A stretch of DNA of 64,000 nt. Source: Enterobacteriaceae endosymbiont of Plateumaris rustica. GTDB lineage: Bacteria; Pseudomonadota; Gammaproteobacteria; Enterobacterales; Enterobacteriaceae. The translations under genes were made by a program, and so were the position numbers. The stretch covers positions 188,325-252,324 of the forward strand of contig NZ_CP046228.1 in NCBI RefSeq assembly GCF_012562965.1. Direction: 5' to 3'. Below the pieces are notes generated by a model that was given only the letters and a program-made list of their open reading frames with translations, had not been told where the DNA came from and made no database searches. Below, piece by piece: positions 20,726-30,130 of the stretch; positions within the stretch are counted from its first letter, which is position 1, and each line of letters opens with the position of its first letter.

Positions 20726-21652
20726 TTAACATATATAATCTAGCCAATTCCATTTATCTTCTATTATTCCATCAAATAAATTAAAAAATTCTTGTTGAAT
20801 TATTTTTGTAATTTTACCTCTTTTTCCATAACCAATTGTTATACCATCTATACTTCTTACTGGAGTAATTTCAGCAGCAGTTCCTGTCATAAATATTTCA
20901 TCAGCTAAATATAAAGATTCTCTTAATATTAAAGTTTCCTTAGTTTTAATTCCAATCCTTTTAGCTATTTTTAAAACTGAATCTCTAGTAATACCTGGTA
21001 ATACTGAAGAATTAAGTGGAGGTGTAAATAAAATATTATTTTTTACTTTAAATATATTTTCTCCTGCACCTTCTGATACAAATCCTAAACTATCTAACGA
21101 TATTCCTTCATGATATCCATTTCTTCTTGCTTCATTACCAATAAGAAAAGAGGACAAATAATTACCTCCAGCTTTTGCCATACTGGGAATAGTATTTGGT
21201 CTTATTTTATTCCATGATGATATCATAGTATCAATACCATTAATCATAGCTTTGTTACCAAGGTAATTTCCCCATGAAAAAGAACTAATTATTACATCAG
21301 TATAATAATTTTCAGGAGGATTAACTCCTAAACCAACATCTCCTATAAATACTAAAATTCTTATATAAGCTTCTTCTAACTTATTATATTGAAGTATAAT
21401 ATGTACTGCATTCATCAGATCTTTTATTGTAAATTTTAATGGAAAACGATAAATTTTTGCAGAATTACATAAACGTTCAATATGATCTTTATGACGAAAG
21501 ATAGCTGGACCTTTAAAAGATTTATAACATCTCATTCCTTCAAATACGGAAGTTCCATAGTGTAATGCATGTGCCATTACACTAATTTTTGCATTTTCCC
21601 ATTTAACTATATCTCCATTAAACCAAATAAAATCTGCTTTTTTTGTTTTCAT
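20726..21652 (-). CDS. ilvE: Branched-chain amino acid aminotransferase
   Basis: IlvE performs the final PLP-dependent transamination to valine, leucine and isoleucine. The 308-residue protein (E. coli 309) keeps the PLP lysine in [11 protein letters not shown] (about residue 160) and the fold-type IV signature [13 protein letters not shown]. Some insect symbionts such as Buchnera lack ilvE and leave this step to the host. Its retention suggests this bacterium can export finished branched-chain amino acids. Spacing of 51 bp to ilvM and 32 bp to ilvD supports one operon. Confidence 0.98.
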   Translation of the reverse strand: MKTKKADFIWFNGDIVKWENAKISVMAHALHYGTSVFEGMRCYKSFKGPAIFRHKDHIERLCNSAKIYRFPLKFTIKDLMNAVHIILQYNKLEEAYIRILVFIGDVGLGVNPPENYYTDVIISSFSWGNYLGNKAMINGIDTMISSWNKIRPNTIPSMAKAGGNYLSSFLIGNEARRNGYHEGISLDSLGFVSEGAGENIFKVKNNILFTPPLNSSVLPGITRDSVLKIAKRIGIKTKETLILRESLYLADEIFMTGTAAEITPVRSIDGITIGYGKRGKITKIIQQEFFNLFDGIIEDKWNWLDYIC

Positions 21653-21703
21653 TATAATATTTCCTTATTTACTCAAATTAGCAGTAATATTATATGATAT
21701 TAA

Positions 21704-21934
21704 TTAAAATATTTTAATATCAATTACATCTATTAATTTAGATAATTGTTTTACAAGAAAATCTATAGGTCTTTTACTTTCTACAATTATTTCAAAAATT
21801 ATATTTTCTATTTTTAAAATTGAATTAACTTTCATATAACAAATTCTAAATCCTCTATGACGAATAATACGTAAAATACGTTCGATAATTTCAGGACTTA
21901 TATATGTGTTAATATATATTTTATATTGATTCAT
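21704..21934 (-). CDS. ilvM: Acetolactate synthase II small subunit IlvM
   Basis: IlvM is the ACT-domain regulatory subunit that activates IlvG. The 76-residue product (E. coli 87) covers one ACT domain: MNQYKIYINTYISPEIIERILRIIRHRGF at the start and a second beta-alpha-beta unit ending VDVIDIKIF. The start ATG overlaps the ilvG stop by four bases, indicating coupling. The sequence is drifted, and identification leans on position and length. Confidence 0.9.
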   Translation of the reverse strand: MNQYKIYINTYISPEIIERILRIIRHRGFRICYMKVNSILKIENIIFEIIVESKRPIDFLVKQLSKLIDVIDIKIF

Positions 21935-23601
21935 ATAATTTCTTCTATCATATTTACATTACTTTTACCTGGAGGAACCAATGGCCAAACATTATCAGAT
22001 GCATTTATAGAAACATGTAATAAATATGGTTCTTTTTTATTAAACATATTTTTTAAACTTAAATCTATTTGACTAGAATAATTTATACTTTCTCCAGATA
22101 TACCAAAAGCACTAGCTAATTGTAAAAAATCAGGATTATCCCATAATATAGTTTCACTATATCTTTTAGAAAAAAATAATTGTTGCCATTGTTTTACCAT
22201 TCCTAATCTTTTATTATCTAATAATATAATTTTTATAGGAAGTTTTTTTCTTTTAATTGTACCTAATTCTTGAATATTCATCATAAATGATCCATCTCCT
22301 GTAATACATATTACAGGGTCGTTAGGTCTACCTATTTGTGCTCCAATAGCTGCAGGTAAACCAAATCCCATAGTTCCTAAACCACTTGATGTAATGAAAT
22401 TTTTTGGAGATGAAAAATTAACATGTTGTGCAGTCCACATTTGATGTTGTCCTACATCTGTAGTAATAATTGTATTAGAATCTTTAAGATCTGATAATTT
22501 TTTTAAAAGAATAGGAGCATAAATTTTATTTTTATTAAAATAATTAATTTTATAATTCCAAGAATATTTTTTTTTTATTTTTTTTATATAATTTTGCCAT
22601 TTAAAAATATTATTAGGTTTTTGTAAATATGGAAGTATATAATTTAAATTACCTAATAAATAAAAATCTGTTTTACATATTTTATTAATTTCAGATAAAT
22701 CTATATCTAAATGTATAATATATGCATTAGAAGCAAAATTTTTTGGATTTCCTGTAACACGATCATCAAATCTTGCACCTATAGCTATTAATAAATCACA
22801 TTTTTGTACAGCATAGTTTGCAGCTTTATTACCATGCATTCCTAACATACCAAGATAATAAGAATATGTATTATCTACAGATCCTAAACCTTTTAATGTA
22901 ACTACTACGGGTATTTGTGTTTTATTAATAAAATTTTTTAATGTAAAAATAGCATTACTCATGCCAACACCACCACCTATATACAATATAGGCATATTAG
23001 ATTTTTTTAAAAAATTATTAATTTTATTTATATTTTTCTTTGTAATATTTACTTTTTTTTCTGGAATATTTTTTTTAAGTTGATTATTTAAATTTTTGGG
23101 AATAAAATTAGATAATTGTATATCTTTTGGTATATCTATTAAAACAGGTCCTGGTCTATTTGATAAAGCTATTGAAAAAGCTTTATCAAAAATATCATTT
23201 AATGATTCTATTGAATTTATTAAAAAACTATGTTTAGTACATGATAAAGACATACCTATAATATCAATTTCTTGAAACGCATCTGTTCCAATTAATGTAG
23301 AAGGAACTTGACCTGTTATAGCTATAATGGGTACAGAATCTACCATAGCATCTGCAATACCTGTAATTAAATTAGTTGCTCCAGGTCCTGATGTTGCTAT
23401 ACATACTCCTATATTTCCCGTAGATCTTGAATATCCTATAGCAGCAATAGCTGCAGCCTGTTCATGTCGACACAATATATGTTCAATTTCTCCATTATAT
23501 AATGCATCATACAAAGGCATAATAGCTCCACCTGGATGTCCAAATACTATTTTTACATTTTGTTTTTTTAATGCTTGAATTATACATTCTGCTCCATTCA
23601 T
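21931..23601 (-). CDS. ilvG: Acetolactate synthase II large subunit IlvG
   Basis: IlvG condenses pyruvate with pyruvate or 2-oxobutanoate using TPP. The 556-residue protein (intact enterobacterial IlvG about 548) has FGHPGGAIMPLYDALY, the TPP glutamate in CRHEQAA, GDGSFMMNIQELGTIKRK for Mg-TPP binding and QWQQLFFSKRYSET. It matches IlvG rather than IlvI or IlvB, and the adjacent ilvM confirms isozyme II. The gene is intact, whereas E. coli K-12 carries a frameshifted copy. It heads the ilvGMED operon, with tRNA-Trp about 200 bp upstream as near the E. coli ilv locus. Confidence 0.97.
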   Translation of the reverse strand: MNGAECIIQALKKQNVKIVFGHPGGAIMPLYDALYNGEIEHILCRHEQAAAIAAIGYSRSTGNIGVCIATSGPGATNLITGIADAMVDSVPIIAITGQVPSTLIGTDAFQEIDIIGMSLSCTKHSFLINSIESLNDIFDKAFSIALSNRPGPVLIDIPKDIQLSNFIPKNLNNQLKKNIPEKKVNITKKNINKINNFLKKSNMPILYIGGGVGMSNAIFTLKNFINKTQIPVVVTLKGLGSVDNTYSYYLGMLGMHGNKAANYAVQKCDLLIAIGARFDDRVTGNPKNFASNAYIIHLDIDLSEINKICKTDFYLLGNLNYILPYLQKPNNIFKWQNYIKKIKKKYSWNYKINYFNKNKIYAPILLKKLSDLKDSNTIITTDVGQHQMWTAQHVNFSSPKNFITSSGLGTMGFGLPAAIGAQIGRPNDPVICITGDGSFMMNIQELGTIKRKKLPIKIILLDNKRLGMVKQWQQLFFSKRYSETILWDNPDFLQLASAFGISGESINYSSQIDLSLKNMFNKKEPYLLHVSINASDNVWPLVPPGKSNVNMIEEII

Positions 23602-23683
23602 ACTTATTGTTACCTCTTATATTTATAAAAAAATATATGTATAATTCAATATTAATTTTTTAATTAATATTTATACAAAAATC

Positions 23684-23703
23684 CCTAGATTAAATATTGG
23701 GAG
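23684..23703 (-). promoter_or_regulatory. Possible remnant of the ilvG attenuator
   Basis: About 85 bp upstream of ilvG the minus strand reads TCCC, a 12-13 nt loop, then GGGA followed by five Ts. This resembles a very weakened Rho-independent terminator in the place of the enterobacterial ilv attenuator. No leader peptide rich in Leu/Val/Ile codons and no upstream ATG could be found, so attenuation as in E. coli is not supported. Confidence 0.3.
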
Positions 23704-23803
23704 TTTATTTTTTGATAAAATTAAATTTTTTTAATATTTTTAAATAAATTAATTGTAAACTAATTATATAATTTAATAAAAAATTTTTTTATGAATAAAT
23801 ATT

Positions 23804-23877
23804 CAGGGGTGGAGGGATTTGAACCCACAACTACCGGTTTTGGAGACCGATGCTCTACCAAATTGAACTACACCCCT
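23804..23877 (-). tRNA. tRNA-Trp (CCA)
   Basis: The minus-strand cloverleaf has acceptor stem AGGGGTG paired with CACCCCT, D-loop TTCAATTTGGTAGA, anticodon loop TCCAAAA (anticodon CCA), a TTCAAAT T-loop and discriminator G. It closely resembles E. coli trpT. CCA is not encoded. In E. coli trpT lies just upstream of the ilv operon after rrnC, so this neighbourhood is conserved although no rRNA genes lie in the window. Confidence 0.97.
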
Positions 23878-24060
23878 TAAAATTTATTAAAATAATTATT
23901 AAATAATTTTTTATATGGAAGTTATATAATAATATATTATTAATAATTATGATTCAATATAAAAAAGATATAAATAATTATATTAGAAATAATTTTATTT
24001 GACAAATTATCTAATAGATATAATCATTAATAATTATAATTATTCAAATATTATTAAAAA

Positions 24061-25617
24061 TAATAAAATTATAACAAAAAAAATAATAAATATGTATTAA
24101 TTAATATTTTTAATAAATCTAATATTTTTTTATTAGTTCAAATATTAATAAAATATAATTATTTTAATATCTACAAAAGAAACTTATTTATTTTTAAAAT
24201 CTAAAGGATTAAATAATATAATTAAAATATTAAAATATCTTAATTTTTCTAAATTGATAAATGAAAAAATAAAAATATTACATTCTGTATTATATAGAGA
24301 AATATTAAGCAATAGAGATATTAATAATATTAATTTTATAAATATTAATAATATTAAACTTATTGATATAGTAGTAATTAATTTTTATCCTTTTTAAAAA
24401 ATAATAATATTTTTTTAATAATATTAATGTAGTAACTTGTATTATTAAAGATTCTGTAAAAATTATAAAAATATTACAATTTTAATTGATAATAAAAATT
24501 ATTTATTAGTAATTAATAAATTAAAATGTAATAATAATATATTATTGAATACAAAAATAAAATTAGCACAAAAAGCTTTTTATTATATTTTAGAAAATAT
24601 CAGAATATTTTAATATAAAATATGAAAAATTAATATATTTAAAAAATAGTAAAAAAGATAATATCTTTCCTGATAAAATAACTTTAAATTTATTTAAAAA
24701 ACAAAATTTAAAATATTGTGAAAATTATCATCAAAAAAGTGCTCTATATTATACTAAAGATAGTAAAATTATAAATAATAATAATTTTAAACAAATACAA
24801 GGAAAAGAACTTTCGTATAATAATAGTATTTATACTAATGTTACTTTAGAATGTGTTCAAGAATTTTCGAAACCATCTTGTGTTATTATTAAATATGCTA
24901 ATCCATGTAGTTTATCAAGTAATTATTCAATTAAAAAAGCATATATTAATGCATATAATACTGATGATTCAATTTCATATTTTAGTAGTATAATAGTTTT
25001 TAATAAAAAATTAAATTTAGAAACTGTTAATATTATTATAAAAAATAATTTTATAGAATTAATAGTCATCTCATCAATTACTAATGAAGCTAAAATTATA
25101 ATTGCTAAAAAAAATAATATACGTATACTATTATACAATTTTAATTATCAAATATTATTTGAAATGAAATATGTTAATAATGGATTAATTATACAAAATA
25201 ATAATTTAAATTTTATTAATAAAAGTAATATTAATATTGTTAGTAAAAGAATACCAAAAAAAGTGAAATAGATGATATTATTTTTGGATGGAAAATAATA
25301 AAATTTGTTAAATCTAAGGCCATTATTTATTGTAAAGATAATATGACTTTAGGAATAGGAGCAGGACAAATAATTGATTCTATAAAATTAGCTACTATAA
25401 AAGCAAAAGAGAGAAAATTTATTTTAAAAAGATCATCAATAATTTCTGATGTATTTTTTCCCTTCTGAGATAGTATTGATTTTATCTCAAATTTAGGTAT
25501 AAAATGTATTATTCAACCTGAAGGATCTATAATAGATAAAGAAGTTATTTATGCTGTGAATCAATATAACTTATCTATGGTATAGTATTTACTAATATAC
25601 GTTATTTTCGTCATTAA
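24061..25617 (+). pseudogene. purH: purH pseudogene (AICAR transformylase/IMP cyclohydrolase)
   Basis: Fragments in all three frames align in order with the whole of PurH. The N-terminal part reads LINIFNKSNIFLLVQ, LISTKETYLFLKSKGL and then IDIVVINFYPF. The middle has QGKELSYNN, TLECVQEFSKPSCVIIKYANPC and FNKKLNLETVNIIIKNNFIELIV. The end has FGWKIIKFVKSKAIIYCKDNMTLGIGAGQ, VFFPF, CIIQPEGSIIDKEVI and terminal FTNIRYFRH with TAA at 25615-25617. Lesions include loss of the start, several frameshifts (one in an A-run near 25260), an in-frame TGA at 25466-25468 where Arg is expected, and a frameshift near 25583. Purine synthesis by this route is therefore disrupted. Confidence 0.93.
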
Positions 25618-25723
25618 ATATTATTTAACTATATAAGAATATAATAAGTTATTTAACTATTTTTTATAATAAATTTAAAATATATTATTTAAGAAATTTT
25701 TAATAATATTTAAGGTTTTAAAT

Positions 25724-26473
25724 ATGAATGATTGGGTTATAGGAAAAGTAAAAAAAATACATTATTGGACAAAAAATTTATTTACTATTATTTTAAATGC
25801 AAAAGTAAACTTTTTTATTCCAGGACAATTTACAAAATTATCATTAATTATAAATGGTAAACGTATACGTAGAGCATACTCTTATATAAATTGTCCTAAA
25901 AATGTTAATCATGAATTTTATATAAAAAATATAAAAGAAAAAGGTAATTTAACACCTTATTTACATAAATTAAATATTAATGATGAAATTATGATTTCTA
26001 AAAATGCTTTAGGTTCTTTTACTATTAATAATATTCAAAATTGTGAAAATTTATGGATGATATCTACTGGAACAGGTATTGGACCATATTTATCAATATT
26101 ACAAAATGGAAGTAATTTAGAAAAATTTAAAAAAATTATTTTAATACATGCTTTAAGATATATATCAGATTTAAGTTATATAAATTTAATAAATAAATTT
26201 AAAAATAAATTAAAAAAAAAGCTGATCGTTCAAATCATTACTAGTAGAGAAAAAAAACAAAATTATTTACAAGGACATATTCCAAAATTAATTAATAATG
26301 GTTCTATAGAAAAAAAAATAGGTATTTTAATTAATAAGAATAATACACATATAATGTTATGTGGTAATCCTAACATGATTTATGAAACACAAAAATTATT
26401 ACAAGAAAAATATGATTTATCTAAAAACTTAAAAAATAAAAAGGGAAATATTACTATTGAAAAATATTGGTAA
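25724..26473 (+). CDS. fpr: Ferredoxin/flavodoxin-NADP+ reductase
   Basis: Fpr moves electrons between NADPH and flavodoxin or ferredoxin, supporting radical-SAM and Fe-S enzymes. The 249-residue protein (E. coli 248) has the FAD-binding RRAYSYINCP motif near residue 50, the NADP-binding STGTGIGPYLSIL near residue 113 and the C-terminal aromatic end EKYW. It lies 35 bp upstream of tpiA. In E. coli fpr and tpiA are close neighbours with only small genes between, so the order is conserved. Confidence 0.95.
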   Translation: MNDWVIGKVKKIHYWTKNLFTIILNAKVNFFIPGQFTKLSLIINGKRIRRAYSYINCPKNVNHEFYIKNIKEKGNLTPYLHKLNINDEIMISKNALGSFTINNIQNCENLWMISTGTGIGPYLSILQNGSNLEKFKKIILIHALRYISDLSYINLINKFKNKLKKKLIVQIITSREKKQNYLQGHIPKLINNGSIEKKIGILINKNNTHIMLCGNPNMIYETQKLLQEKYDLSKNLKNKKGNITIEKYW

Positions 26474-26508
26474 TATTAATATTATAATTAATAAAAAAGA
26501 ATTTTAAC

Positions 26509-27285
26509 ATGAAACCATTTTTAATTATTGGCAATTGGAAACTTAACGGTAATGTTTTATTTGTAAAAAATTATATAAATAAAATTAAAAATTTTTTAGA
26601 AAAAACAAAATTAAATTTTTGTGAAATATCTATTGCTCCTGCTTATACTTATTTATATTTATCTAATATTTGTTTGAATAATATTCAGATGAATTTAACA
26701 GCACAAAATGTAGATATTAATCTTTATGGATCTTTTACAGGTGAGATATCAATAAAAATGTTAAAAGATATAGGTATAAAATATGTTATTATTGGACATT
26801 CAGAAAGGAGAATATTTCATAAAGAAACTAATGAATATATATCTAAAAAATTTAATATAATTAAATCTAATGGTTTAATACCAATTTTATGTATAGGAGA
26901 AACAGAATTACAAAAAAATATGAATCAAACTAAAGATATTTGTGCTGAACAAATAGATATAATTTTAAAAACTCAAGGAATAGAAGCATTTGATAATACT
27001 GTGATAGCTTATGAACCTATTTGGGCTATCGGTTCAGGAAAATCAGCTAATCCAATAGAAGTTCAAAATATTCATAAATTTATTAGAAAATATATTAGTC
27101 AAAAAAATTTAAAAATATCTAAAAATCTTATTATTCAATATGGTGGATCAATTAATAAAAATAATATGGATATTTTTATTAAACAAAAAGATATAAACGG
27201 TTTTTTAATAGGTAAAGCTTCTTTAACAGCAGAAAATTTTATATCTATCGTTAAAAAAGCTGAAAAGATTATGAGTTTTCTTTAA
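26509..27285 (+). CDS. tpiA: Triosephosphate isomerase
   Basis: TpiA interconverts dihydroxyacetone phosphate and glyceraldehyde 3-phosphate in glycolysis. The 258-residue barrel (E. coli 255) has the substrate lysine in GNWKLNG, the catalytic His in IIGHSERR, the catalytic Glu and loop 6 in AYEPIWAIGSGKSA, and the phosphate-binding QYGGSIN. Its last 17 bases overlap the end of lysS on the opposite strand, so the two coding ends share sequence and no spacer remains. Confidence 0.98.
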   Translation: MKPFLIIGNWKLNGNVLFVKNYINKIKNFLEKTKLNFCEISIAPAYTYLYLSNICLNNIQMNLTAQNVDINLYGSFTGEISIKMLKDIGIKYVIIGHSERRIFHKETNEYISKKFNIIKSNGLIPILCIGETELQKNMNQTKDICAEQIDIILKTQGIEAFDNTVIAYEPIWAIGSGKSANPIEVQNIHKFIRKYISQKNLKISKNLIIQYGGSINKNNMDIFIKQKDINGFLIGKASLTAENFISIVKKAEKIMSFL

Positions 27286-28783
27286 TAGGTCTTAAAGTAG
27301 GAAATAAAATTACATCTTTAATAGAAGAAGAATTTGTAAATAACATTATTAATCTATCTATTCCGATTCCTAATCCTGCAGTAGGTGGTAATCCGTATTC
27401 TAATGCCTCTACATAATCTTTATCATAAAAATAATGTTGAGTATTATTATCTTCATTTTTAAAAATCATTTGTTGTTCAAATCTTATTTTTTGATCTTCA
27501 GGATCATTTAATTCAGAAAAACCGTTGGCTATTTCCATTCCACAAATAAAAAATTCAAATCTATCTGTTATTGATGTATCTAATTTATTTCTACGTGCTA
27601 ATGGTGATACTTCTGTAGGATATTCTGTAATAAAAGTAGGTAAAATTAATTTATTTATTATTTTTTCTTCAAAAATAGAAGAAATTATTTTTCCTATACT
27701 CCAATTATAATTAATTTTAACTTTTAACATATGACTAATATCTATTAATTTATTAAAATTATTTAAATCATTATAGTCAATTTGAGGATAATAATAAGTT
27801 ATAGATTCTTTCATAGTTAATTTACTAAATGGTTTACTAAAATCAAATTCATTATTATGAAAAAATAATTTATTAGAATTTAATATTTTTTTACTTATAT
27901 GTAATAATATTTTTTCAAAAAAAATCATTAAATCAGTATAATCAGCATATGCAATATATAATTCCATCATTGTAAATTCGGGATTATGTTGTGTAGAAAT
28001 ACCTTCATTACGAAAATTTCTATTAATTTCAAATATTTTATTAAATCCTCCTATAATTAATCTTTTTAAATATAATTCTGGTGCTATACGTAAATACATG
28101 TTACGATTAAAAGTATTATGATATGTTATAAATGGTTTAGCTGTAGCACCACCAGGAATTATTTGCATCATTGGAGTTTCTACTTCAATAAAATCCATTT
28201 TATTCATAAAATTACGTATAATAAATATTATTTTTGATCTTATTTCAAAAATTTTTTTCGATTTGTCATTTACAATAAGATCTAAATATCTCTTTCTATA
28301 TTTAATTTCTTGATCATTTAATCCATGAAATTTATTAGGTAATGATCTAATTGATTTTGTTAATAAATAACATTTATTAGAATATATTGATAAAACTCCA
28401 GTTTTAGTTTTAAAAATATTACCAGTAATACCTATTATATCTCCAAGATCAAATTGATTTATAATTTTTTTATATTGTTTTACAGATAAACTATCAATGG
28501 ATAAATATATTTGAATATATCCTTTTCCATCTTTAATTTTAATAAAAGATGCTTTACCCATATTACGAAAATTAATAATACGTCCGGCAATATGAAATAT
28601 TAAATTTTTATCTAAAATAGAATCAATATTATTATATTTTTTATATAAAATATCAGATGTAATATTAATTTTAAAATTATTAGGAAATGCATCATTATTT
28701 TTTCGTAATTTTATTAATTTTTCTATACGTGATTTTCTTTCATTATTAATTGTTTTAATATATATATTTTTGTTTTGAGACAT
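27269..28783 (-). CDS. lysS: Lysyl-tRNA synthetase (class II)
   Basis: LysS charges tRNA-Lys. The 504-residue protein (E. coli 505) has an N-terminal OB-fold anticodon-binding domain (about residues 65-150, IAGRIINFRNMGKASFIKI). The class II catalytic core follows, with motif 2 FRNEGISTQHNPEFTMME and motif 3 GLPPTAGLGIGIDRLIMLFT. It follows prfB by 20 bp as in E. coli, so the two probably share a transcript. Its 3' end overlaps tpiA by 17 bp. Confidence 0.98.
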   Translation of the reverse strand: MSQNKNIYIKTINNERKSRIEKLIKLRKNNDAFPNNFKINITSDILYKKYNNIDSILDKNLIFHIAGRIINFRNMGKASFIKIKDGKGYIQIYLSIDSLSVKQYKKIINQFDLGDIIGITGNIFKTKTGVLSIYSNKCYLLTKSIRSLPNKFHGLNDQEIKYRKRYLDLIVNDKSKKIFEIRSKIIFIIRNFMNKMDFIEVETPMMQIIPGGATAKPFITYHNTFNRNMYLRIAPELYLKRLIIGGFNKIFEINRNFRNEGISTQHNPEFTMMELYIAYADYTDLMIFFEKILLHISKKILNSNKLFFHNNEFDFSKPFSKLTMKESITYYYPQIDYNDLNNFNKLIDISHMLKVKINYNWSIGKIISSIFEEKIINKLILPTFITEYPTEVSPLARRNKLDTSITDRFEFFICGMEIANGFSELNDPEDQKIRFEQQMIFKNEDNNTQHYFYDKDYVEALEYGLPPTAGLGIGIDRLIMLFTNSSSIKDVILFPTLRPIKENS

Positions 28784-28803
28784 AATAAATATTTTCCTAT
28801 ATT

Positions 28804-29902
28804 TTATAATCCTATTTTTAAACTAGCTTTAATAAATATGTCTATATTACCATTTAAAACAGATTGAATATTATTAGTTTCTACTCCTGTACGCATATCT
28901 TTAATTCTTGCATTATCTAATACATAAGATCTTATTTGATATCCCCAACTTATATTTAACTTACTATTTTCTATTCTTTTTTTTTCTATATTTTTATTTT
29001 TTAAGTCTAATTCATATAATTTTTTTTCTATTTGTTTCATAGCTTGATATTTATTTTTATGCTGTGATCTATTATTTTGGCATTGAGTTACTATACCTGT
29101 AGGTATATGAGTAATTCTTACGGCTGATTCTGTACGATTAACATGTTGACCACCTGCACCAGAAGATCTATATACATCAATTCGTAAATCATCCAAATTT
29201 ATTATTATATTTGAATTATGATTAATCTCAGGATATATATATGTTGAACTAAAAGAAGTATGACGTCTTCCATATGTATTAAAAGGACTTTTTCTTACTA
29301 AACGATGAATACCATTTTCTGTTCTTAACCAACCAAAAGCATAATTTCCTATTATTTTTATAGTTGCTGATTTTATACCTACTTTTTCTCCAGGAGATTT
29401 TTGAATTATATATGTTTTAAATTTTTTATTTTCTGCCCATTTTAAATACATTTTCATAATCATATGTGCCCAATCTTGTGATTCTATTCCTCCTGATCCT
29501 GCTTGTATATCAATAAAACAATTTTTGTTATCATTTTTTTTTATAAAAAATTTTTGAAATTCTAATTTAGTTATTTTATTTTTTAAATTATGCAATATTT
29601 GAATTGATTCAATTAATATATCATTATCGTTATTATCCATAGCTAATTCAATTAATTCATCAATATCTAATATTTCTTGATTAATTTTATCTAAATTAGA
29701 TAATATATTTTCTATATAAAATTTTTCTTTACTTAATTTTCTCCCATAATTAATATCATTCCAAACATTTGAATTTTTAAATTGATTATTTATAATAAAT
29801 AATTTTTTTTTTAATTTAGAATAATCAAAGTAAACTCCTAATAAAATTATTTTTTTCTTTTATTTTATATAAATTATTTTTTATTAAATTAATTTCAAAC
29901 AT
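28804..29902 (-). CDS. prfB: Peptide chain release factor 2, expressed by programmed +1 frameshift
   Basis: RF2 terminates translation at UGA and UAA. The gene starts at ATG 29902 (MFEINLIKNNLYKIKEKNNFIRSLL). After 25 codons it meets an in-frame TGA at 29825-29827. A +1 shift at CTT continues as DYSKL and gives 365 residues in total, the E. coli length. The site AGGAGT-TTA-CTT-TGA-T has the internal Shine-Dalgarno three bases before the slippery CTT, the same geometry as E. coli. The GGQ motif lies in YRSSGAGGQHVNRTESAVRI. The SPF-type tripeptide region reads KSPFNTYGRR. Reading only from ATG 29640 gives a truncated 278-residue product, which is not the real start. Confidence 0.95.
29824..29841 (-). 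promoter_or_regulatory. RF2 autoregulatory frameshift site
   Basis: The minus-strand sequence AGGAGTTTACTTTGAT combines an internal Shine-Dalgarno, the slippery CTT and a slow TGA stop. When RF2 is scarce the ribosome slips +1 and makes more RF2. All three elements known from E. coli are present at the expected codon 25/26. Confidence 0.93.
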
Positions 29903-29993
29903 AATAAATTATTTTCCTTTAAAAAAATAAAATAAAAAAATTTTGATAATATGAAAGAAAAATGATAAGAAAAAATAAAACTAATATTAAATA

Positions 29994-30066
29994 TGGCCCT
30001 TGTTGGATTTGAACCAACGACCTAACGATTATGAGTCGCTTGCTCTAACCACTGAGCTAAAGGGCC
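29994..30066 (-). tRNA. tRNA-Ile2 (CAU, lysidine-modified)
   Basis: The minus strand folds with acceptor GGCCCTT/AAGGGCC, D-arm GCTCAGTGGTTAGAGC, anticodon stem AGCGA/TCGTT, loop CTCATAA (anticodon CAT) and T-arm GTTGG/CCAAC. Body and identity bases match E. coli ileX/ileY rather than either tRNA-Met, so C34 should be converted to lysidine by TilS to read AUA. AUA is very frequent in these AT-rich genes, so this tRNA is probably heavily used. CCA is not encoded. Confidence 0.92.
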
Positions 30067-30130
30067 AAACATTATTTATATTAATAAATAATTACACTTA
30101 TTATAATAATATATTTAATTAAAAATAATA

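Noticed and set aside
24923-25138. 71-codon minus-strand frame within the purH region
   Set aside because: It lies antisense to recognisable PurH sequence and has a random hydrophobic composition typical of reversed A/T-rich coding DNA.
25466-25468. Possible UGA recoding to an amino acid in the genome
   Set aside because: RF2 (prfB) is intact with its UGA-dependent frameshift, miaA, mutL and carA end at TGA, and the TGA in purH lies in a gene with many other lesions.
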